From: ZC4RG30 sp964456255
GTDB taxonomy: Bacteria > Pseudomonadota > Gammaproteobacteria > Steroidobacterales > Steroidobacteraceae
Length of the DNA stretch: 15,944 nt
NCBI GenBank assembly: GCA_964456255.1
Contig: CAYWDZ010000058.1
Span: 1-15,944, forward strand
Direction: 5' to 3'
Part shown: positions 7,339 to 12,644 of the stretch, piece after piece
Numbering within the stretch: position 1 is the stretch's first letter
Layout of the letters: each line of letters opens with the position of its first letter
Notes under the pieces: model-generated
The model's database searches: none
The model's input: the letters and a program-made list of their open reading frames with translations, nothing else
Told to the model about the DNA's origin: nothing
Position numbers and translations under genes: made by a program

Positions 7339-8468
7339 TAGCCTTCCGCCCCAGTACGGTTGTGCCAGTACCAGATCAGGGTGTTGCGGACGCCTTCCTC
7401 GGGTAGCACCACGGGCTGGTAGTCAAGGTGTGCGCGCGCCTTGGCGATGATTGGGCAGCGCCGGTTCGGATTGTCGATCAGGTAGTCGGACTGGGCTGCC
7501 TTGCCAAGCACGACCTTGCCCTTGTAGCCAAACAGGTCGCGTGCTGTATTGACCACCAGCTCACCGAGCTGCGCCATCGACACTTCCGGCTTTTCAATGC
7601 CGATATTATAGGGTTCGCCAGAGTGACCGCGGACCAGCACCTTGTAGTAACCGGTGATCGCATCCGACGCATAGCAAAAGGTGCGGGTGGGGGATCCGTC
7701 GGACAGGATCACCAGATCCTCTCCCGCCAGTACATTTCGCGCGAAATCCGGCATGACACGGCCGTCATTGATCTTAAGGCCCGGTCCGTAGTTGTTGAAG
7801 GGGCGCGCGATCTTCACCGGGACGCCGTAGTGCTGGGCGTAGACCACACTGATTGTTTCGCCGATACGCTTGGATTCGTCATAGCAGGCGCGTGGACCGG
7901 TACACGACACCAGGCCGCGATAGGTCTCGGGAGTTGGGATTGAATCCGCTGAAGGATCACCGTAGATCTCGCTCGAAGAGTAGTAGAGGAACCCTTCGAG
8001 CGGCCGGCCGGCATCAGCTTCCGCCCTCGCGTAGTCGAGCAGGCTCCGAATGCCGATGATATTGGCATCGATGCATTCCATCGGCTGCTTGCGGTAGTAG
8101 ATCGGCGAGGCGATACCCGCGGCATGGATGACGAACGCGAAATGCCCCATGTCAGGCGGCAGCGGCCTGGTCATGTCCTGCCGATGAAGGTGCAGATTGG
8201 GGTCGTCCTTGAGCGCCTCCAGCCACGCCGGCACACCGCGCATGTAGTTGTCGTAGACCGTGACGTCGATGGGCTTATGGCTGGTCCTTGTCCGGTTCCA
8301 GTAAAGCGCTGCCAGGACCAGGTAGTAGCCAAGGAATCCGCCGCCACCGGTAATCAGCAGCCGCTTGCCGGACATACGTCCGAATTCCGTGTTCAGGCTC
8401 ATGCATACGCGCTCAAGGTCTTCATCGAGCAATTTCTGCAGGGGCAATATGTCTCGCGTTGCGCTCAT
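7338..8468 (-). CDS. UDP-glucuronate decarboxylase-like SDR enzyme
   Basis: A 376-residue extended SDR with the pattern of UDP-xylose synthases: TGGGGFLGYYL (40-50), SSSEIYGDPS, PETYRG, the GPRACYDESKR block with Y196/K200, IARPFNNYGP, and NDGRV followed by TRTFCY. In that family the S/E and Y/K residues handle NAD-dependent oxidation at C4 and decarboxylation of UDP-glucuronate to UDP-xylose. Its position directly before ugd, with a one-base overlap, fits sequential use of UDP-glucuronate. There are about 34 residues before the Rossmann core (charged, helical in appearance), longer than in compact bacterial UXS. ATG at 8468 is chosen because AAAGGAA lies about 9 bases upstream; an ATG-like start at 8492 would put that site inside the gene. 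A UDP-apiose synthase-like or other pentose-forming activity cannot be excluded. Confidence 0.82.
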   Translation of the reverse strand: MSATRDILPLQKLLDEDLERVCMSLNTEFGRMSGKRLLITGGGGFLGYYLVLAALYWNRTRTSHKPIDVTVYDNYMRGVPAWLEALKDDPNLHLHRQDMTRPLPPDMGHFAFVIHAAGIASPIYYRKQPMECIDANIIGIRSLLDYARAEADAGRPLEGFLYYSSSEIYGDPSADSIPTPETYRGLVSCTGPRACYDESKRIGETISVVYAQHYGVPVKIARPFNNYGPGLKINDGRVMPDFARNVLAGEDLVILSDGSPTRTFCYASDAITGYYKVLVRGHSGEPYNIGIEKPEVSMAQLGELVVNTARDLFGYKGKVVLGKAAQSDYLIDNPNRRCPIIAKARAHLDYQPVVLPEEGVRNTLIWYWHNRTGAEG

Positions 8469-8476
8469 ACCCAAGG

Positions 8477-8483
8477 TTCCTTT
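8477..8483 (-). promoter_or_regulatory. Ribosome binding site of the UXS-like gene
   Basis: The minus strand reads AAAGGAA, placed 8-9 bases before ATG 8468. It lies in the 60-base gap after the deacetylase gene and argues for the shorter of the two possible starts. I see no clear terminator or promoter in the same gap, so read-through from the deacetylase gene is likely. Confidence 0.65.
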
Positions 8484-8528
8484 CTGGATCACTTCAAGAA
8501 GACAGCATACACAACGCCGGGCAGACGC

Positions 8529-9179
8529 CTACAATCGCATCTTGCGGACGTGAAATGCTTCCGCCAGTCCGGTGGGTGCGGCGCATTCGATGCCCCGAAT
8601 TCGGGCGAGTGCGCGAAATGTTTCCGCCGTGAACCAGCTACGGCTTGTCTGTGAGGCAAAGCATCGCATCAGAATATCTGCCTTTCGGTCCATGTCCGCT
8701 GTACTGATGGCGACGAAGAAATTGGGATGACCCAGATCCCCTTCATACTTGGGGATCTCGTATTCCAAGATCTGGTGCTGCCGGAAGCTGTTCCAAGTCA
8801 GTTCGGCCAGCATCCGGTGATCCTGGTGGCGATCTTCCAGTCGGTGCGTAAAGACCAGCGCCGGCTGCTCTCGCGACTTGATCGACTCGAACGAATCCTT
8901 GATACGTTCGTAGTCACGTGGGAAATAGCTTTCGCCAAATCCCAGATAGTGCAGATCGACTGCCCTGGCGCCGGAAAGTAGTTCCGCTGCGGCCCTTCGC
9001 GATTCCTGCTCACGCTCCGCCGCGCCGGAGAACACGGCCCAGATCACGCGCGTGCCGGGATACTCCCGCAGCAGCCGCAGCAGTGTAGCGCCACAGCCGA
9101 TCTCGATGTCGTCGCAGTGCGCGCCGATGCACAGAACGGTCTGTCCCTGTTGCAGACCCGTAAGGTCTATTCTTAACAC
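8529..9179 (-). CDS. PIG-L/LmbE family deacetylase
   Basis: 216 residues from the chosen GTG. Seen: AHCDDIEIGCGA with H21, D23 and D24 (the AHPDD metal/base motif, with Cys replacing Pro) and THRLEDRHQDH, the second histidine site of the family. PIG-L enzymes are zinc-dependent hydrolases that remove N-acyl groups, usually acetyl, from GlcNAc-type sugars; MshB and mammalian PIG-L are examples. In this operon it follows the UDP-GlcNAc 2-epimerase gene by 37 bases, so it may act on a GlcNAc- or ManNAc-derived intermediate or on the glycan; this is inference. GTG at 9179 is preferred because GGGAGGAT lies 4-5 bases before it; the longer TTG start at 9227 would overlap wecB and has no comparable site. 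Confidence 0.86.
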   Translation of the reverse strand: MLRIDLTGLQQGQTVLCIGAHCDDIEIGCGATLLRLLREYPGTRVIWAVFSGAAEREQESRRAAAELLSGARAVDLHYLGFGESYFPRDYERIKDSFESIKSREQPALVFTHRLEDRHQDHRMLAELTWNSFRQHQILEYEIPKYEGDLGHPNFFVAISTADMDRKADILMRCFASQTSRSWFTAETFRALARIRGIECAAPTGLAEAFHVRKMRL

Positions 9180-9182
9180 TGG

Positions 9183-9190
9183 ATCCTCCC
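9183..9190 (-). promoter_or_regulatory. Ribosome binding site deciding the deacetylase start
   Basis: On the minus strand the sequence reads GGGAGGAT, with GGAGG followed by 5 bases and then GTG at 9179. It is one of the strongest Shine-Dalgarno matches in the window and decides for the GTG over the upstream TTG at 9227. It also allows independent initiation although wecB ends just upstream. Confidence 0.75.
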
Positions 9191-9216
9191 TCGGTGCCTG
9201 ATCAGGTCCGCCCAGG

Positions 9217-10323
9217 CTACCTGCCAAACCGCTGCTGCAACGCCATCACACAGCGGTTCGCGGTATGGCCATCCCAGAGGTCCGGGCGGGACCCGGTGAG
9301 CCATCTTCCATCGAGAACGGCACGGAAACTTTCCACCATCTGTTCGGGCCGTGTGAGGCGATTGCTGCCCCGGGTCACGGTGATGGGTCGCTCGGTGTTC
9401 TCCCGCAGTGTCATGCACGGGATGCCCAGATAAGTAGTCTCTTCCTGAACCCCGCCGGAATCGGTAATGACTGCCCGCGCGCTGCTCACCAGGTTCATGA
9501 ACTGGATGTAGCCAAGCGGAGGTGTCATACGGATGCGCGGCTCGGCCTGAATACGCTCCAGTAGGTCGAATTCCGCGAGCCGCGCGCGAGTGCGCGGATG
9601 CACTGCGAATACCAATTGCGACATATTGGCAATACGCGTCAGTTGATCAATAAGCACAGAGAGCGTTTCACGATGATCCACATTGGAAGGGCGGTGCAGC
9701 GTCACGACGGCATAGTTGCGCTGCTGCAGACCCATTGAGTCACGGGTCGAGTCGGTCATGATCTGTTCGCGCACCAACTCGAAAGAGTCGATCATGATGT
9801 TGCCAACGCGATCCACGCGGCTGGCTGGAATTCCCTCGGCTGCGAGATTCTCGTCGGCGTCGGGAGAAGGTGTCCACAACACATCGCAGATCGCGTCAGT
9901 AGCGAGTCGGTTGATTTCTTCCGGCATGCGGCGATCGCGGCTCCGCAATCCTGCCTCGAGGTGAACCACAGGAATCCAAAGCTTGGCAGCAACCAATGCA
10001 CAGGCGACCGTGGAATTGACGTCACCGACGACCACTACCACTCCTGGTCGTTGCTGAGCGCAAACCCTTTCGTAAGCCATCATCACGCCGCCGGTCTGCT
10101 CTGCGTGACTTCCACTTCCGACTCCAAGATGCACGTGGGGTGCAGGGAGCTGGAGGTCCGTGAAGAACGCATCGGACATGTTCGGGTCGTAGTGCTGCCC
10201 AGTGTGCACGATCCTTACTTCGCACCAGTCTTGCCGAACCAATGCGTGGTAGAGGGGCGCAATCTTCATGAAATTGGGCCGCGCCGCGGCGATCAGATGA
10301 ATTGTCAGTTTGCTGTCTTTCAT
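9217..10323 (-). CDS. wecB: UDP-N-acetylglucosamine 2-epimerase (non-hydrolysing)
   Basis: A 368-residue GT-B-fold epimerase that interconverts UDP-GlcNAc and UDP-ManNAc in the cytosol. Seen: the opening strand and loop IHLIAAARPNFMKIAPLYHAL, HTGQHYD, GDVNST with D101, HLEAGLRS with E123, PEEINRL (E135/E136), the LHRPSNVD loop with H210, and TDSGGVQEE in the C-terminal half. The Asp, Glu and His positions correspond to those reported as important in E. coli WecB. It is the first confidently intact gene of the minus arm. No strong Shine-Dalgarno sequence precedes ATG 10323; instead the ATG overlaps a TGA of an upstream open frame (ATGA), which suggests it was once translationally coupled to another gene. 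With a UDP-glucose-type dehydrogenase in the operon rather than WecC, the fate of the ManNAc product is unclear. Confidence 0.94.
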   Translation of the reverse strand: MKDSKLTIHLIAAARPNFMKIAPLYHALVRQDWCEVRIVHTGQHYDPNMSDAFFTDLQLPAPHVHLGVGSGSHAEQTGGVMMAYERVCAQQRPGVVVVVGDVNSTVACALVAAKLWIPVVHLEAGLRSRDRRMPEEINRLATDAICDVLWTPSPDADENLAAEGIPASRVDRVGNIMIDSFELVREQIMTDSTRDSMGLQQRNYAVVTLHRPSNVDHRETLSVLIDQLTRIANMSQLVFAVHPRTRARLAEFDLLERIQAEPRIRMTPPLGYIQFMNLVSSARAVITDSGGVQEETTYLGIPCMTLRENTERPITVTRGSNRLTRPEQMVESFRAVLDGRWLTGSRPDLWDGHTANRCVMALQQRFGR

Positions 10324-10376
10324 GTGTGGCGCAAAATCTCATCATAACCCGTGGCATTGCGACAACCGAACTGATG

Positions 10377-10398
10377 GAAGTCGCTGCGCAGCGACTTC
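10377..10398. repeat. Perfect 22-bp palindrome
   Basis: The arm GAAGTCGCTGC is followed immediately by its exact reverse complement, with no spacer. After a one-base bulge, GAT and ATC extend the pairing. It lies about 55 bases upstream of the wecB start. No T-run follows on either strand, so an intrinsic terminator is not indicated. An operator or chance within the possible coding remnant are the alternatives. A 10-bp palindrome AGTCGCGACT, sharing the AGTCGC half, occurs at 10834-10843. Confidence 0.55.
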
Positions 10399-10674
10399 AT
10401 CGTCAGCGTCCTGGCAATCGCAAATCGGTGGAATACAGGATCGGGATCACTTGTCGTCATAGGAGTTGTGGGGCCATGTACTCTTCCAATCTTGCTGGAC
10501 CCTATATGTGGATGGATTGGTGCTCTCCCCATGGCCTGCAAGGCGACGTTGTGCAATGTGGGTTGGGATTGGCAGGGAGTATATCTTGTGCCGTTGCTCG
10601 AGTTGTTCCCCCAAGTCACGCAGGCGAGACTGATGAATCATGGCGTCGCGCAATCCATGGCGATAAGCGGGAAA

Positions 10675-10689
10675 GCGGACTCTGTCCGC
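10675..10689. repeat. Small perfect inverted repeat in the gap
   Basis: GCGGAC, a three-base loop TCT, and GTCCGC form a 6-bp hairpin. No T-run is adjacent, so no terminator function is claimed. It lies inside the possible decayed gene and may be incidental. Confidence 0.3.
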
Positions 10690-10920
10690 CGATTCACGGT
10701 GCGCGGCAGGTATTGGCTGTGGCATGACCATCAAATCACAGGTTGCGGTGAAGTTGCCCATTAGAAGTTGCGAGCGACTGCCATGGGTGGCCATGATTCT
10801 CAAAACGTCACCCTGGTGAGTACACCAATTCGAAGTCGCGACTCCCGACTGGGTTGGAATCTGGGCTACTCAGAGATCGATGCCGGGTTTCGCGCATATG
10901 TTCAATGGTGTGGGTGATTG

Positions 10921-11135
10921 GTGTGTGACGGGATGCACACTGTCATATACGCAGCTCTACTTCCGTCGATGAAATGGGAAAGACATGGATACATGCTGGC
11001 GACACTCCGCGCTTCCCGCGCTGGAGGGCGAGCGTGGTGCTCGCTGCCTGTGTGGGTCGCGTCGCTTTCGCACGACACCTGTGAGGCCTTTCGGACCGTG
11101 TTAATCTGATTGGAGCCAATGAACAGGTTCTATCC
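10921..11135. other. Remaining non-coding gap before the Tat-exported protein gene
   Basis: I find no convincing gene, RNA or repeat here. A short dyad ATTGG-AG-CCAAT lies at 11109-11120, 15 bases before the start codon at 11136, where an operator could sit. No -35/-10 pair is good enough to name. The upstream promoter of the exported protein gene is presumably within this stretch. Confidence 0.4.
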
Positions 11136-11897
11136 ATGAAACGTAGAGACTTTCTCAAGGGAACCACCGGACTGGCTGCGACGGTTGTGCCTGTGCTCGG
11201 ACACGGTGCGGTACCGTGCCCCCCTCCGGTTTTCAATACGGGTGCGCAGAGTTTCAATACCGCTTGTCCGACGCAGTCCAATGTCATCTATTCGACCAAT
11301 TTTCCTCTTACCGAGAATCCCATCAGCGAGAATGGTAAATGGCTCGGCGGGCTCAAGGACGGCAAGGTATTCAAGGATGTCCGTACTCAGGCGGGGAAGG
11401 CCTTCGCTACTGGAATCAACAACACGTACGACGATTCGCTTGCGATCCTCAATCTGGCGGGCATTCCCAATGATCACTATGTTGAGGTCGTGGTCTATAT
11501 TGCACCGGGCTATCAGGCGCCCAGCTCCCACGAGATTGAACTCTTGCTACGCGGCAACATTGACTCCAATGCCGGGCCTTTCTATGCCCCGTTGTATGAA
11601 GTGCTGATTCCCTTTGGGGGCACGAATGGAGCGATCATCTACCAGAACGGTCAGCTGGGAGGTTGGCAGGAATTGAGTCAGGGCGGATCCGGCTACGATC
11701 CATTGAAGACTGGCGACGTGATCCGTGCACAGATCGTGGGGTCGCAGATAACGGTTTCTGTCAATGGACGTACAGCGATGACTGCCAATGATTCGAGGCT
11801 TCCAACTGGCAAGCCGGGTATGGGCTTCTTCGTGCGTCCGGGTGGTACCCCCGAGAACTACTGCATCACCAGGTGGAGCTGCGGACCTGCAAGTTGA
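11136..11897 (+). CDS. Tat-exported protein with probable concanavalin-A-like/beta-sandwich domain
   Basis: A 253-residue protein beginning MKRRDFLKGTTGLAATVV, a clear twin-arginine signal (R3-R4, F6-L7-K8) with a hydrophobic stretch to about residue 25; cleavage is likely near GHGA. The mature part looks all-beta, with repeated Gly/Asn turns, and its end (GDVIRAQIVGSQITVSVNG, then GKPGMGFFVRPGG) resembles LamG/glucanase-like jelly-roll domains that bind or cut sugars. Four cysteines (C28, C44, C243, C249) could form two disulfides joining the termini. No catalytic signature is recognised. Tat export implies folding in the cytosol before release to the periplasm, often because of a cofactor, but none is evident. 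The gene stands alone beside the polysaccharide cluster, so glycan binding is a reasonable but unproven guess. The AGG about 10 bases upstream is only a weak ribosome site. Confidence 0.78.
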   Translation: MKRRDFLKGTTGLAATVVPVLGHGAVPCPPPVFNTGAQSFNTACPTQSNVIYSTNFPLTENPISENGKWLGGLKDGKVFKDVRTQAGKAFATGINNTYDDSLAILNLAGIPNDHYVEVVVYIAPGYQAPSSHEIELLLRGNIDSNAGPFYAPLYEVLIPFGGTNGAIIYQNGQLGGWQELSQGGSGYDPLKTGDVIRAQIVGSQITVSVNGRTAMTANDSRLPTGKPGMGFFVRPGGTPENYCITRWSCGPAS

Positions 11898-11964
11898 TTC
11901 GCGTCGAGCCGCTCACTTCGGGAATTCATTCTTGGCCGGATCCTGCCGGTAATCGAGCGCTCCG

Positions 11965-11982
11965 GAAGGAATTGTCTCCTTC
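11965..11982. terminator. Weak hairpin between convergent genes
   Basis: GAAGGA, a six-base loop ATTGTC, and TCCTTC form a 6-bp stem in the 138-base gap between the convergent exported-protein and small conserved-protein genes. There is no clear T-run, so terminator function is tentative. Confidence 0.25.
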
Positions 11983-11988
11983 GATCAA

Positions 11989-12013
11989 GTGATTTCTGGC
12001 GGCCAAGAATCAC
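11989..12013. terminator. Candidate bidirectional terminator hairpin
   Basis: GTGATTTCTGG, loop CGG, then CCAAGAATCAC pair over 11 positions with one mismatch and one G-T wobble. It sits between the stops of two convergent genes (11897 and 12036), where a terminator is expected. Neither strand has a proper T-run after it, so this is a placement-based call. Confidence 0.35.
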
Positions 12014-12035
12014 GCACTAGACCGGCGATACGCAG

Positions 12036-12641
12036 TCAGGAATGCAGGTCCGCAACTTCCTGCAACCCCGCCCTCCGCATCGGCTTCCCATCCACCGGAC
12101 TGATCGGCGCCTGCCGGATCCCGTCCTTCGGGAACACGAACGCCTCGACAGTTTCTTCACCGATTTCAAACCGCACCGACGGCACCAGCACCTGCCGCTC
12201 CGGCGTCATCCGCATCCTGCGTTCGAACACTTCGTATTCGTAGCGCTTGTCCATCAGATGCACGTACACGTCCTCGGCCCGATCAGAGAACACATGCAGT
12301 TGGATATCCGCGAACTCGGTGGCGGTGCCGGTGAGCACCGAGCCAACCAGCCGCGGTTCGAATTTCTCCAGCAGCTGCATGGCCTGCAGCGCGACGCGCC
12401 GCTGCTCCTGCAGGCTGCTGGCATGCTGCGCGCCGCCGAACAGCCGCTGGTAGGCCATGAGGGCGGCTTCGATCTCGGTGTTCCTGGGCAGGAACGCGCC
12501 ATCGACCACGCCGTAGCGCTCCGCCGCCTTGCGCTTGGCGACGAGGTAATCCTGGATGCCATGCTCGGCCATGAGCCGGGCGGCTTCCTGGGCCACTGCG
12601 CTGCGCAGGTGGTCGGAACGAGTCGGAGCGCGTTTGGGCAT
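12036..12641 (-). CDS. Conserved-looking hypothetical protein, downstream partner of ponA
   Basis: A 201-residue soluble protein starting ATG 12641, three bases after the ponA stop, so almost certainly co-transcribed with it. The N-terminal half is helical and charged (AVAQEAARLMAEHGIQDYL). The central segment GSVLTGTATEFADIQLHVFSD (residues 100-120, G100/S101 and D112) recalls the GS...DxD loop of nucleotidyltransferases, but the second acidic residue is Q114, so catalysis as in that family is doubtful. The C-terminal part contains FERRMRMTPERQ and ends in LHS. No signal peptide or membrane segment is visible. Codon use is rich in G/C-ending codons like ponA, unlike the sugar genes, so it belongs to the core side of the boundary. 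I do not recognise a defined function; a nucleotidyltransferase-like fold is a low-confidence idea. Confidence 0.8.
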   Translation of the reverse strand: MPKRAPTRSDHLRSAVAQEAARLMAEHGIQDYLVAKRKAAERYGVVDGAFLPRNTEIEAALMAYQRLFGGAQHASSLQEQRRVALQAMQLLEKFEPRLVGSVLTGTATEFADIQLHVFSDRAEDVYVHLMDKRYEYEVFERRMRMTPERQVLVPSVRFEIGEETVEAFVFPKDGIRQAPISPVDGKPMRRAGLQEVADLHS

Positions 12642-12644
12642 GAC

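Larger units (their letters stand above)
10320..10920 (-). pseudogene. Possible decayed minus-strand gene upstream of wecB (unidentified)
   Basis: This part of the 812-base gap has no intact recognisable gene, but the minus strand holds open stretches in different frames that could be pieces of one protein. One open frame runs from just upstream of 10860 to a stop at 10447, including RFPAYRHGLRDAMIHQSRL. A second, in another frame, ends in SLRSDFHQFGCRNATGYD and stops at 10320 with an ATGA overlap onto wecB. A third short piece near 10810-10940 includes SRDFELVYSPG. I recognise no family. The overlap with wecB, which itself lacks a strong ribosome site, is the best argument that the end of a real gene was here. 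The alternatives are chance open frames or sequencing frameshifts. Confidence 0.3.

Noticed and set aside
9180..9227. TTG start extending the PIG-L protein by 16 residues
   Set aside because: No ribosome site precedes it, whereas GGGAGGAT directly precedes GTG 9179; the extra residues are not part of the family fold.
10377..10398. Intrinsic terminator at the 22-bp palindrome
   Set aside because: No T-run follows on either strand and the arms leave no natural loop.
10302..10727. Plus-strand open frame of 141 codons across the wecB upstream gap
   Set aside because: It starts inside wecB on the opposite strand, has no ribosome site or motif, and is rich in Cys and rare patterns, as expected for a chance frame.
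10324..11135. Insertion sequence or CRISPR array in the gap
   Set aside because: No transposase motif, terminal inverted repeats with target duplication, or regularly spaced repeats could be found.
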